Position numbers and translations under genes: made by a program. A stretch of 64,000 nt of DNA from Hysterangium stoloniferum. Lineage: Eukaryota; Basidiomycota; Agaricomycetes; Hysterangiales; Hysterangiaceae. The stretch lies in the NCBI GenBank assembly GCA_015178975.1, contig WHVD01000166.1, forward strand, positions 1-64,000. The letters are read 5' to 3'. The notes under the pieces are model-generated. The model searched no databases. It had not been told where the DNA came from and worked only from the letters and a program-made list of their open reading frames with translations. The stretch's first letter is position 1; each line of letters begins with the position of its first letter. Positions 23,336 through 34,810 of this stretch are shown here, piece by piece.

Positions 23336-24431
23336 TGCAGAACCTAGTATCAAGAGCTTCATTGTCCCAAAATTCGACTGTGATGGATCAAATTGGGCTA
23401 CTTGGAAGAACCAGATGCTGATGGTACTCAGTGCTGGTAGAGGTCTAAAACATCACCTTGAGGGAACTGCAAGGGAGCCACCACTGCTGCCGACTTTCAG
23501 GGCGAAGCATGTTATGACAGAAGACAATTGGACCAAGGTCAAAGCTGCAGAGCAACAACAGGATGAATTTGAACAACGTGAGGTGTATATCAAAGCCCGG
23601 ATCTTTATATCCATTGAGCTAAGTCTTCAGATCGAGATTCAGAATCTAAAATGGCCAAAGCAGTGTGGGACACATTATGCCTCAAACATGAGGGTAAAGC
23701 CCTGTCAGTCAAAATTGACATCAGATGTCACATGTATGAGATGAAGTGTGAAGATGACTCAGCAGTCAAAATGCATCTCAATGAACTCATGAAAATGCAG
23801 GCCCAACTCGAGGGCATGGATGCTGGTCTATCCAATGATGACCTAGTCACCATTATACTTGGATCACTGCTAAAAACCTATTGACTAGTCATCAGCATAA
23901 TATCAATGTCCACAAAATTTGCTGCATCACCCCTTGAACCAAACAAAGTAGTCAAAGCCATAATCAAAGAATATGAGAGACTCACTATTGAAGAGAAGAA
24001 GCTGAAGGCCTCTGAGACTACTATGTCAGCATCCAAGCACTGCAGGGAATCTAAAAATACACAGAAAACAGAGAAATCCTTTGAGAATATGGAGTGTTGG
24101 AATTGTGGGAATATGGGTCACATTTCAGCTGAATGCCCGAAACTAAAGAAGAAGGGACAAGGGAAGTGTGAATGGAAAGGAGAGAAGTCAAAAGCAAACA
24201 CAACAACATCAAGCACAGACTTTACATTTACAACCACATTCTCCAGAACCATGCTATCCCAAGAAACAAGTCCACTTCGACACACTGAAGTACAGTGGCT
24301 CAAAAAATCATTCCAATGTTTTGTTGTTTTGGAAATATTGATTCACAATACAAATACCAGAGATCAGACAATTCCCAAAAGATCACCCAATATAGTACAG
24401 CATCTTAGCTTGAATCTGATACCTGGCATAT
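23328..24431 (+). pseudogene. Copia Gag, frameshifted, with a stop codon, truncated by a chromovirus
   Basis: MDPAEPSIKSFIVPKFDCDG and WATWKNQMLMVL are typical of Copia Gag N-termini (UBN2-like). A frameshift lies near 23645; the frame then runs through MAKAVWDTLCLKHEG. A TGA at 23882-23884 (CGA expected) interrupts it, and it resumes at 23885 to a CCHC knuckle CWNCGNMGHISAEC near 24094-24135. Protease and pol are absent because the chromovirus LTR begins at 24432. The ATG lies inside the primer site. Confidence 0.85.
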
Positions 24432-25156
24432 TGTTAAGAACTGAAAACTGACTAATGTCGGTGGCCGACAGGGACCAATTGGAAGGACTTGGCTTCAGCT
24501 TATGTGCTGCACCCTCGCAAATATCCATAGGGTGTCCTTAGATTTCGGATGGGCAAAGACTAATCCTAAAGAGTTCCTTTCGGCGAGATACTGATCGGGG
24601 CCAAAGGACAAGTCGAGTGTTGGGCCAAGGGTTCAGGGTTGGGAGTGGGCGAGCGCACGTGAAGGCAGATGGGGGGATTCTTAGTATGAGACTGTTACAG
24701 ACGTATGAGGGTATTCTAAGTCGATATTCTGATTGCCTAGTAACTACAACTACAGCGGGTTCATATACAAGTAACTGGTGTCTAGAAAATACTAACGGGG
24801 AGAAGGGCGGAAAATGGTATTAACAATAAGCTTGACTAGGAATGGGAAGTTTATGATTAGTTCGGAGGCTGATGATAACCGAGAGCGGAATTACGATAAA
24901 AGGAAATAGTTCAAGGACTACAAATATAGATAGACATATGTGAAACATAAGATTGAACGGATCAACATAATAAAAGGGACGTATCAAAAGTTTAACCAGA
25001 CAATACGAGTTACTTTGATGTGGGCGTAAATGGAGTTTGATCATCGCGAAAACATACATCAGCTTCTGGGGCCGATGGTTTCTGAAGTGGTGACTTGAAA
25101 ATGTTGATAAGTGGCAATAACCTCGGGACCAATAGGGTTGCGACACGGTCGTAACA
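24432..25156 (-). repeat. 3' LTR of the chromovirus (725 bp)
   Basis: Ends TGTTAAGAACTG at 24432 and GTAACA at 25156 on the plus strand. It aligns along its length with 31423-32145 and, in reverse orientation, with 35563-36305. The polypurine tract lies just to its right, which fixes it as the 3' LTR of the minus-strand element. Confidence 0.93.
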
Positions 25157-25175
25157 GTATCTCCCCTTTTGGCCG
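25157..25175 (-). other. Polypurine tract of the chromovirus
   Basis: The minus strand reads CCAAAAGGGGAGATAC directly before the 3' LTR, as expected for plus-strand priming in LTR retrotransposons. Confidence 0.75.
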
Positions 25176-25330
25176 AAATCCCAAGGAGGCTGAAAATCTA
25201 GATCCCATACGTAAAAACTCATCGGGTACAGTTGGGTGTGTCAAAACATCATGTGACTTGGCAAAAAATTACATATAAAAATTCAAGGGGTCCTGGCACT
25301 TGAAATTCTACTTCTCTTCCCTTAACCACC

Positions 25331-26310
25331 ATGACCATAGGTTTGGGGTCGAAGCCCTTCCCGGTTCGGTTAACAGTCACACCTATGTCGGTCCTGAGTG
25401 GACCAGTGAATGTGCAGGATCGTCGATGCGTGCTCAAGCAGAAGAGAAAGGCACATGAAGAGGAGGAGTGGAAGTAGAAGGAGGAGTTGGTGGCCATCGA
25501 GGCCGAAGAGAAGAAACAGGCGGCGGAAGAGGCTGCACGCAAGCACTGGGAAGTGGTGCTTGTGAAGAACAAGCAGCAGGAGGCCGATCGGGTGCGAGAG
25601 GAGGCAGCGAAAAAGAAGCAGGAGGGAAAGGTAAGTCGGCTCTGGTATTTTTGCGAACCTTACTGACATATATATTTTAGTGCAAGGCTGCAACGCCTTC
25701 AGAGTCCAATGACAAAGAGGGAGAGGAGGACGAGGAGGATGCACCGGGGCCATCGAGCCCCAAGGTGGGTTCGGTTTCCTAAATAAAAACTTTTCTAATA
25801 ATTTTCCTATAGAAACAAAAGCAGGCCCCCAAGGTGGGGCCCAAAAATGAACCTAAGTGCAATCAGTGCACGAAATGGGGTGGAACCTGCCATCCTCGGG
25901 CCAATGGTCGGGGCCGCACTTGTCAAGAGTGCGCTGATCAGAAGCTTGGGTGTGTCTTCCCGGGGGCCGATGGATCGTTCCAGGAGCGACAGGCTGATGC
26001 TCTAGAAGAGCAAAACCGCCTTATGCGGACATATTTCTCGGAAATGACTCGGTTCCGATTTGAGACTCTGCAACAACAAGGGCTCATGACCAAGCAGTTG
26101 CGGCTTTTGGGCGTCGGGCTGGAGAAGCAGACCAGCATTATCGAGTCTCTTGGGGGTCAGCTTGAGCAATACTTGGAAGTCTCGAGTTGCGATGGAGTTG
26201 GGCACGAGATTGGGGTGTCGGGAAAGGTCAGTGGAACGGTATCGGTGGCTGTCGGTGGGGGAGGTTCAGAGGTCGAAGAGGAAGGTGAAGTTGTAGAAGG
26301 AGAAACTTAG
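25331..26310 (+). pseudogene. Antisense Zn2Cys6 zinc-cluster gene inside the chromovirus, three exons, one nonsense codon
   Basis: Exons 25331-25630, 25681-25764 and 25813-26310 are separated by 50- and 48-nt introns with GTAAGT...TTTTAG and GTGGGT...CTATAG ends; all joins are in phase, about 293 residues. Exon 1 begins at ACCACCATGACC and encodes a charged coiled coil broken by TAG at 25475-25477 (CAG likely). Exon 3 carries a cluster C-X2-C-X6-C-X10-C-X2-C-X6-C (from CNQCTKWGGTC at about 25861), the spacing of fungal Gal4-type DNA-binding domains, then a Glu/Gln-rich helix and an acidic tail. A TATAAA-like box lies near 25274. It runs opposite to gag-pol. Regulation of the element or of the host is inferred only. 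Confidence 0.8.
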
Positions 26311-26459
26311 ATAGCAAAAAATATATCGGTTTTTTAAAACAAACAAATCATAGCGTGAAAATCATAAGTGCATAGTCGGAGAAGGGTCGGAGTACCGCGT
26401 GATCGACTTATAAAGAATTTAGAGGACTGGGTTTGTTCGGATAAGCTTGGTGAAACCCT

Positions 26460-27780
26460 AACATGATTTCCGAGGCATTACCGAGCTCTGTAGCTAGGAT
26501 CCATGAAGTTTCTTCATCTGTACCTTCATAGCCAGCCCATTTAACCAAATAAAGTAATTTGCATGAGCGTCAGTGATTGTCGATTTTTGAGTCTAGGATC
26601 TCTGATATCTCGAATTCGGGTTCCCCATCAATAATCACAGGTGGAGGTGGTGGTTGTATGCAATCTGGTATACTGTTAGCAACACAAGGTTCTAATATAG
26701 ATACATGAAATACTGGGTGCACTGCACACATGTTGTCGGGGAGCTGAAGCGTCCATGAAAGCGTGCCAGCTTGTGCTATAACTTCAAAAGGACCTAAATA
26801 TTTTTCAGAGAGCTTCTTAGAAGGTCTAGTAGTTCGGAAAAACTCGGCTTTAACGAATACTCAGTCTCCGATCTTGAAGTCAGGAGGCAGAAGTCGGTTC
26901 TTATCCACAGACCGTTGGTATCGTTCTTGAGCCATTGCGATAGTTTTACGAAGTTCTTGATGTAGCTTGTCAAGGTTTATAACAAAGTCTTGAGCACAGG
27001 TGGATGCGAGATCGCGTTCCGGGTGGATTGCAATGTTGGGGTTGTAGCCTTTATTTGCGAAGAAAGGCGAAATGCCAGTAGTGGCATTTGGTGCATTGTT
27101 ATATGCGAATTCGGCTAGTGGTAGTAGTGATTTCCAATTGTCTTGTTGATAGTTGCAATAGACACGGATGTATTGTTCCAAGGTTTGATTCATGCGTTCG
27201 GTTTGGCCATCACCTTCTGGATGATAGCCCGAAGTGAAATGTAGCTTCATGTCTAGTGCTTTTCCGAGTGACCTAAAGAAGTGAGAGACAAACTCGGATC
27301 CACGATCGGATGTGACATGCGATGGAACACCATGCTTGGAAAATACATGGGTGACGAATAATTCAGCTAACTGTACAGATGTTATCGTGTCATATGTTGG
27401 AATGAAAATACTTTGTGACCCGATCCACAACAACTAGGATTGCTGTGTGACCTTCGGATGCCAGTAGGTGCTCGATGAAATCCATAGAAATCGAGTTCCA
27501 AGGTTTTTCCAGTATCGGTAATTGTTTGAGTAGGCCATATGGTTTGTGTCACTGTGATTTAGAGCGTAAACACGTAGTACAAGATTTACAATAGTGCTTA
27601 ACAAAATCTCGGATGCTGGGCCATGTATATTCACTTCTAATGAGTGAGAGGGTCTTATTGAGGCTGAAATGTCCCGAGATTGGGTGGTCGTGCTTATGTT
27701 GTAGGATTCGCAGCTGAAGGGTGTCGGAATCCGGTACATAAATGCGATTGTCAAATCTAATGAAACCTTGTGGGTCTAAT
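26460..27780 (-). pseudogene. Chromovirus integrase and C-terminal chromodomain, degraded
   Basis: Reading from high to low, a zinc-binding segment (SCTTC near 27590) precedes a TGA at 27551-27549 and a frame change. The catalytic core within 27433-26861 follows, with TSDRGSEF (second acidic residue) and GQTERMNQTLEQY (glutamate). About 26640-26480 reads FEISEILDS, then LYLVKWAGYEGTDEETSW, a chromodomain, with TGA at 26572-26570 where CGA is likely. Integrase inserts the DNA; the chromodomain steers it to modified chromatin. Confidence 0.88.
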
Positions 27781-30070
27781 GATCATCGGGGTTGATCAGG
27801 GTCGGATGGGTTATCGAGGTGTGCTTTGGTGACTGGGTCTAATGGAATTGCCAATAGTATGTCTTGATGTAACTTTTCGGTATCCATAAGGATAACACTT
27901 CGCAAGACTGGATGAATGAGGTAAGTGGCTCGGATAGACACGGACAGTTGTTCTGATGAAAACATAGGCTTGAAATTATGCGGATTAACTGTGGCGTAGT
28001 CGCTACTCCCCTCTTTAGGATAGACATCCCATCGTCTAGTCATAGCGTCGGGTTTCCACAAAGGCGGCCAGGACGGAAGCGAATTACCATGTTGAAAGTG
28101 GAGAGGTATTCGGACCATCGAGCTTGTCGACGGGTGAGAAGTTTTGTGGTTGAAAAGTAAACTAAATTTTTGTAGTCTGTAATAACATCTACCGGGTGGG
28201 CCGAGCCTTTCAAATAATGTTGCCATGTCTTGAAAGCTTCAAATATTGTGAGTAGTTCCTTATCGTAAACATCATAGTTGAGTTTGGGCGCCGAAAATGT
28301 GTGAGACAGAAAAGTTACTGGGTGTACTTCACCATCGGTGTCCAGAATGGACAATATTGCAGCAAGCGCGTAGTCTGAGGCATCAGTTTCCACGATGAGT
28401 TGAACATCAGGCTTCCAGTGCGACAAAATAGGGGTGGATGTGAATGCACTTTTCAATTCCTGGAATGCCAATTGGCATTCTTCAGAGAAAATCCACAGGG
28501 CATCTTTGCGAGTAAGACGAGTGAGTGGAACAGTAATTTTTGAGTAGTTGTGAATGAAACGACGATAAAAATTGGCGAAGCCTAAGAAGGACTGAATATC
28601 CTTAACCTTTTGGGGTTCCGGCCAATCTTGAATGACTTGAATTTTAGAGTTGTCCATGCGGAGACCGTCAGGTCCCATCATAAAACCTAAATATTCAACT
28701 GTGTCGACATCAAAAGAACATTTTTTACCATTCACAAAAAGACCATGTTTTCAGAGTCTTCGGAGAACTTCACGAATGTGTTCGTCATGAAGTGTAGGAT
28801 CTTCAGAGAATATGAGGATGTCATCTAAGTACACAATGACAAAGATGTCGAGGAGGTCAGAAAAGACATTGTTGATAAAACGTTGAAAGACCAATGGAGC
28901 GTTGGTGAGGCTGAAAGGCATCACTAACCATTCAAAGGAGCCATAGTGAGTGCGAAACACCATTTTCCATTCATCGCCTTTGGTGATCTGAACCAAATGA
29001 TAGGCATGCTTGAGATCTATCTTTGTATAAATTCGGGCCTTCCGAGGGGCATCAAGTAAATCGGAGATTAGTGGTAATGGGTACTTGTCTTTTCGAGTGA
29101 TCACATTTAGTCCTCGAAAGTCAACGCAAAGCCGAAGGGAACCGTCTTTTTTCCAAACGAATAGGACAGGGGCTCCATAAGGAGACTTTGAGGGTCGGAT
29201 AAAACTTATAGCCAAATGTTCGTCCAAGAAATCTCGGATAGCCGATAATTCGGACTGCAAGAGAGGATAAACTGGGCCTAGGGGCGGATGTGAACCATCT
29301 TCAATATCAATTTTCAAATTGTAAGGCCTGTGAGGGGTGAGTCGATTGGCTTTTTGTTTACTGAAGACATCTGCAAATTCATGGTATTTTTTGGGAACAC
29401 CTTCCAAATCTGCGATCGGTTCGGCCACTGGGGATGCAAAGTGACCGGTGACTTCATCAACTTCAAGATTGACTGTAAATGCTCGGGAGCCGTCCAACTT
29501 GATGGCTCTCATAAAAGCTGTGGCGTTTATTAGAGAGACGGGCGGCGGAGAGCTCGGATTTGCCATGGGGGCCAGAGGTGCTGTAGAGGCCATATTTGCC
29601 GAAACAGGCGGAAATGGACCAGTCGTATCGGGTGCCGACAGGGTTTGGAAATGGATACTGCCCAATACCCAATCAATCAACAGATTGTAGCAGGTGAGCC
29701 AGTTATGTCCTAGAACCACAGAGCAACTCGGGTCCAACTGTGTTACAAAAAACGTAACTGTCTGAAAGGTTCCACATGAGAACCGAAGTCGGAGTTCACA
29801 GGCTTGCGAGATTACAGAGTTTGAGGTACCATCAAAGAGTCGGAGCGGGATTGGGTCTATTGCATAGGTTTTTAACTGATTTTTTTGGGAAAAACTTGTA
29901 TCTATAAAACAATGGGTTGAACCTGAATCTATGAGGGCTCGAAAAGTGAGATTCCCGAGAGGTTCTGAAGTAAGATTTATGAACAAGGAATTAGGATCAT
30001 ACAAGGCGGATGCGTTAAGGTGACAAATTTCCAGTGTGCGAGGAGATTCAACGCAACTCTCCAACTGCAT
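27781..30070 (-). pseudogene. Chromovirus protease, reverse transcriptase and RNase H
   Basis: The frame 30070-28751 has the protease motif ALIDSGSTHCFID near its start. RT blocks follow: LCVDFRGLN, IDLKHAYHLVQI and the catalytic VYLDDILIFS. TGA at 28753-28751 (CGA likely) ends it. The same frame resumes through FLGFANFYRRFIHNYS and an RNase H with VETDASDYALAAIL and YDKELLTIFEA, to about 28040. A frame change leads to 27783-28226. The motifs are well preserved and decay is limited to a few lesions. Confidence 0.93.
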
Positions 30071-30087
30071 GGAATCCAGAGAGTTGC

Positions 30088-31384
30088 TTAATCTTTTTTC
30101 GACTCAGCAGCCGGCTTGGCCAGTTGTGAGGTCGTGGCTGTAATGGCCGATCGGGCTTTTGTGGCTTTTGGGCATGCAGTGACTTGGTGTCCGGGATCTG
30201 CACACAACAAACAAAGGTTGTTGTCCATTCGGCATTGCTTTTCCTGTGGTAGGAGCTTGCCATCGGAGCCGAGTTTGCCAGTTAAGTCAGGTTTGTCTTT
30301 GTCTTGAGACTTATTCGACTGTTTTCCCTTGCCTTTTTTGTCATTAGACCCTTTGTTTTCGGACTTCTTATTGGAGGTCGAGTTGCCACTGTTGTTGGTG
30401 TTTTGATTACCAGACTTGTTGGTGTTCTTATTGTCCGATGATTTCTTGTCTGAGGGGTTTTCGCGACTAATTTCTGAGTGTTGTTCCCAGTATCGGGCAT
30501 CTGCATTTTGGGCTTTCAGACGCATGAGAGGGAGGGTCTTCGGCTTGCCAGTCTCTCCTTTGGAAACTTCATCTTTGAGGCGAGATGGAAGGCCGAAGTA
30601 AAACTGGTAACGGAGGGCCGAATCGCCCCAGTCGCAACGCGCAGCGAGGTTGTTGAACTGGACGATGTAATCGGTGATGCGCTGGGTGTCCTTCATTTTG
30701 AGATTAGAAAGCGCAGTTTCGGCATCGCTGGTTTGGTCATAGGGACCGAAGTTGGTTTCGAGTTCCTCAACAAAGGCATCCCAATTGTGAAGCCAATCGG
30801 GGTCTTCAGAGGTGAGGCCAGAGAATGCAGGTTCAAACAGGCTGCTGTGGAATCCTTAAGGTATGAGAGTGCAAAGTTTACCTTTCGGTCATCCATTGCA
30901 AATGCAGCCGGGTGGTCCTGAAAGTTGAATCGACATTGCATAAGAAATGTCGGCAATTTCTTCGGGTTTGAGCCAGTGAATGGTTCAGGTTTGTTGACTC
31001 GGGTTTGCCCAGGTTCCTTTTCCTTGATATTGCTTTTAAGTAATTCGTTAAGGGATCCTAGAGTACCTGAGAACAATTCCCATGTCTCTTCAGGGTCGAG
31101 AGCCGGTTTCTTTTTCGCAGACTTCTTGGAACCACTATCTGAGGTTGGTCTCCATCCTCGGGTTCGTGTTCCGGAACTGGTTGATTGTTAATCTCTTCAG
31201 TTGCTTCAGGTTCGGTTGCTTCAGTTACTTCTTCAGCATCGCCAGTAATCTCCACAAAGTGAGATTCTTCGGAAGTTTCTGGTAACAGGGTTCTCTGAGT
31301 AGCTCGGGCAGTATATAGGAAAGGAGACTTGAGAGTGGAAGATTCTGCTTCGCCGCTTGGCTTGGCATTTTTTCTCGGAGGCAT
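30088..31384 (-). pseudogene. Chromovirus Gag
   Basis: Gag starts at ATG 31384 (MPPRKNAKPSGEAESS) and is broken by frameshifts near 31065 and 30695. The three pieces include the capsid-like KPEPFTGSNPKKLPTFL and MKDTQRITDYIVQFNNLA. A Lys/Asn-rich linker and the CCHC knuckle CLLCADPGHQVTAC (about 30230-30190) come near the end. Only 38 bp separate the ATG from the 5' LTR. The pol frame begins 18 bp after the gag stop. Confidence 0.9.
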
Positions 31385-31422
31385 GATTAAATGGAAAATG
31401 TGAGTGTGAAATCAGAATATAC

Positions 31423-32145
31423 TGTTAAGAACTGAAAACTGACTAATGTCGGTGGCCGACAGGGACCGATCAGAAGGACTTGGCTTCAGCTTATGTGCTG
31501 TGCCCTCGCAAATATCTGTGGGTGTCCTTAGATTTCGGACGGGTGAAGACTAATCCTAAAGAGTTCCTTTCGGCAAGATACCAATCGGGACTGAAGGACA
31601 AGTCGAGTGTCAGGCCAAGGGGTCGGGGCCGGAAGTGGGCGAGCGCATGCGAAGGCAGATGGGGGGATTCTTAGTATGAGACTGTTACAGACGTATGAGG
31701 GTATTCTGAGTCGATATTCTGATTGCCTAGTAACTACAACTACAGCGGGTTCATATACAAGTAACAGGCGTCTAGAAAATACTAACAGGGAGAAGGGTGG
31801 AAAATGGTATTAACAATAAGCTTGACTAGGAACAGGAAGTTTATGATTAGTTCGGAGGCCAATGATAACCGAGAGCGGAATTACAATAAAAGGAAATAGT
31901 TCAAGGACTACAAATATAGATAGACATAGGTGAAACATAGGATTGAACGGATCAACATAATAAAAGGGACGTATCAAAAGTTTAACCAGACAATACGAGT
32001 TATTTTGACATGGGCGTAAATGGAGTTTGATCATCGCGAAAACATATGTTAGCTTCGGGGCCGATGGTTTCCGAAGTGGTGACTTGAAAATGTTGATAAG
32101 TGGTGATAACCTCGGGACTGATAGGGTTGCGACACAGTTGTAACA
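31423..32145 (-). repeat. 5' LTR of the chromovirus (723 bp)
   Basis: Same ends as 24432-25156. Differences between the pair are mostly C/T and G/A changes at positions where the inferred ancestor had CpG. Frames seen within the LTR (for example 31607-31813 plus) are matched in the other copy and have no coding meaning. Confidence 0.93.
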
Positions 32146-33181
32146 CATTGGTAGCATGAACAATATTGCAAAAACATTCTGTTCGATCTACACTAATAGT
32201 GAGGGGATATAAAGTAGATTGATTGGTGTGGCGTAAAATAAGATTGAGGCAGGCTAGTCTTAATCTTCCTCCCATCAAGCCCACCTTGGAATCCACAGCT
32301 CAACCTTTTGAAGTCAATTACCCTAGTGAGTGTTCAGCACTACATAGGACATGGAGCAACAGTGGTGTTTCGTCGGGGAAGATCATTAAATATTGGCTCA
32401 AAAATGTTTTATAGATCGTTTGTGTAGAAGTCAACTAGTCATGTGGATCCCCTTTGGGATATTTGTGCGAATAAAGCACTGGTTTTGCCTAGAAGAGGAA
32501 AAGTAGATTTAATCTTGTCTAGACGATCAGGGTATTTTGGTTTTCGGAAGGTGCAATTGCCACGTCACCACATGGGAATCTCCCCCATGATGTTACTTCT
32601 CTTTGAGGACATCACTAATGCAAAAATTAGATTCATTGGGAGGCTTATGAATGGACTATTATAGCTGGAAGATAGAACATATAAACTTGTCTTCCCCAGG
32701 ACATATAAGACAAGACCTCCATGGGTGAAAGTGTGTGCATTGCACAAAGTTCATCTGCCTCCCATGCCTCAATACCATCTAAAACATCCCCAGGTCCAAG
32801 GCCTTTCTTGTGGTCCTTACAGTGTTGCTGAAATTTTCAGAAAAGAAAAAACTGCCCTGCTGGGGGCAAGCTTCTTCTTGACACCTCAACAGTGAGTTAT
32901 AGATGATTTCCCACTGTCAGCCAGACAAACCAACAATTCCCCCAAGTTCAAACAAATGGCATCTTAGCCAGAGTTGCATCACCACTTGTGGAGTGTTGTA
33001 ACGGTATGAGCAGCATCTCCAAGTCAGATCACTTTGGATCATATAATCAGTGAATTGAATAATAGATCCACTTTTTCATCTCCCCATCATACATAGATAT
33101 AGAATTGGGATGAGAGTTCCCACATGTTCCACCCATGTTCAACAGTGTGGTGCAAATCTCTTTCCAATCCGCTATCTCGTG
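32146..33181 (-). repeat. Zinc-finger repeat family, copy A (5' part removed at the LTR)
   Basis: Aligns with 33530-34810 and 55866-57000 from GGTAGCATGAACAATAT onward, but lacks about 250 bp present in the other copies between GATCACTTTGGATCATA and TAATCAGTGAATTGAA. The homology starts exactly where the chromovirus LTR ends. Minus-strand coding relics match copy B. Confidence 0.75.
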
Positions 33182-33448
33182 TATGATGGTATGTATGGTA
33201 CACGCAGTACATGTGGTATGCGACAATACATATGGTACATGTGTAGTGTGATTTATCCTAGTATAATATTATAAATCATATAATAATAAATCAATCAATT
33301 TAAAATGGTTAACCAGAGCAGATTTCTTTTTATCAAAGGGAACATTATTGTTACTATCAGCAGTAAAACAACAAAATTAATTCAAAATGCTGGAATGATG
33401 TGGGGACTTAGGGTTCCGAACCACATATTCCAACAAATAGTGGGTGAC
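33182..33448. repeat. Degenerate GGTACATGTG-type repeats and AT-rich spacer
   Basis: Words like GGTACATGTG and GTATGATGGTATG recur at 33182-33245, followed by AT-rich sequence. No gene was seen. Confidence 0.45.
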
Positions 33449-34810
33449 TTAATACCTTGGCATAAGAACAACCGGTTATTTCGACAGAGAATTCAGCATG
33501 AATGCATTTGATGTAGACCTCTACGGTGGTAGCATGAACAATATCGTGAAAACCTTCCATCAATATACACTAGGGGATATAAAGTAGATCAATTGGTGCG
33601 GCATAAAATAAGATTGAAGCTAGTCTTAATCTTCATCCCATCAAGTCCACCTAATCCACAGCTCAACCTTTTGAAGTCGATTACCCTAGTGAGTGTCCAG
33701 TGTTACATAGTGAATGGAGCAACAGTGATGTTTCATTGGGGAAGATCATTAATATTGGCTCAAAAAAGTTTTATAGATCGTTTGTGTAGAAGTCAACTAG
33801 TCATGTGGATCCCCTTTGGGATATTTGGGTGAATCAATCACTGTTTTTCTCTAGAAGAGGAAAAGTAGATTCAATCTTGTCTAGACAATCAGGGTATTTT
33901 GGTTTTTGGAAGGCACAACTTGCCACACCACCACACGGGAATCTTCCCCACAATGTTACTTCTCTTTGAGCACATTACTAATGCAAAAATCAGATTCATT
34001 GGGAGGTTTGTGGACGGACTATGATAGCTAGAAGATAGAACATATAAACTTGTCTTCCCAGGACATATAAGACAAGACGTCCATGGGTGAAAGTGTGCGC
34101 ATTGCACAAAGTTCATCTGCCTCCCGTGCCTCAATACCATCTAAAACATCCCCAGGTCCAAGGCGTTCCTTGTGGTCCTTACAGTGCCACTGAAATTTTT
34201 CAGATAAGAAAAAACTGCCCCACTTGGTGGGGCAAGCTTCTTCTTGACACCTCAGCAGTGAGTTATAGACAATTTCCCACTGTTGGCCAGACAAATTGAC
34301 ACTTACACCTTCCCAAAGTTCAAATAAATAGCCTCTTAGCCAGTGTTGCATGACATCTTGTGGAGCATTGTAATGGTATGAGCAGCATCTCCAAGTCAGA
34401 TCACATTGGATCATAGGCAAACATCTGGGATCTGGCCTTTGGAAATTGCCGAGGGTATCTGACCATACGGTATGGGAAGAGGTTGGGGGGAGGAAAGATG
34501 AAGGTGATTGTGTGGTAAGGAATAAATCATTGCTGGAGAGTATGTCCAACTCCTTGCCCTTAGTGGATTTCCCAGGGGGCACCACGGAAGTGATATTTCC
34601 CTCCTGGTGATCTTGAATTAAACTTTGATGGGGAGTTGCACTGCAGCCAGCAAATTGATCGAGAAATGTAATCAGTGAATTGAAATAATAGATCCACTTT
34701 ACTCACTTTTTCATCTCCTCGTCATACATAGATATGGAATTGGGATGAGAGTTCCCACATGTTCCACTCATGTTCAACAGTGCAGTGCAGATCTCTTTTT
34801 AATCTGCTAT
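33449..34810 (-). pseudogene. Zinc-finger repeat family, copy B (most complete)
   Basis: Begins at ACTTAATACCTTGGCATAAG, as copy C does. The minus frame 34585-34028 encodes VPPGKSTKGKELDILSS and LGNFQRPDPRCLPMI. A C-X4-C...H-X3-H pattern follows (CQEEAC, then HCKDH), which looks like a C2H2 zinc finger. Stops follow MSWEDKFICSIF. The family was not identified. Relatives of the N-terminal part also occur at 45893-46175 and 55340-55770. It may be a duplicated host gene or cargo of an unrecognised element. Confidence 0.6.

Larger units (their letters stand above)
24432..32145 (-). mobile_element. Chromovirus (chromodomain Ty3/Gypsy), about 7.7 kb, with an antisense gene
   Basis: Two similar LTRs enclose, in minus-strand order: Gag with knuckle, protease, reverse transcriptase, RNase H, integrase and a chromodomain, followed by an oppositely oriented Zn2Cys6 gene and a polypurine tract. 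Several stop codons and frameshifts make it defective. The left flank is Copia gag and the right flank is a zinc-finger repeat. The flanking 5-mers (CATAT and CATTG) do not match, so the flanks may come from two loci. Confidence 0.93.

Noticed and set aside
24617..25146. Frames inside the chromovirus LTR
   Set aside because: Matching frames occur in the other LTR (31607-32163); they lie in non-coding LTR sequence and share no protein motif.
25249..25753. Minus-strand Ser/Cys- and Leu-rich frames
   Set aside because: They are the reverse reading of the Glu/Lys-rich coiled-coil exon of the antisense zinc-cluster gene.
24427..32150. Target-site duplication of the chromovirus
   Set aside because: Flanking 5-mers CATAT and CATTG share only three bases; not accepted as a duplication.
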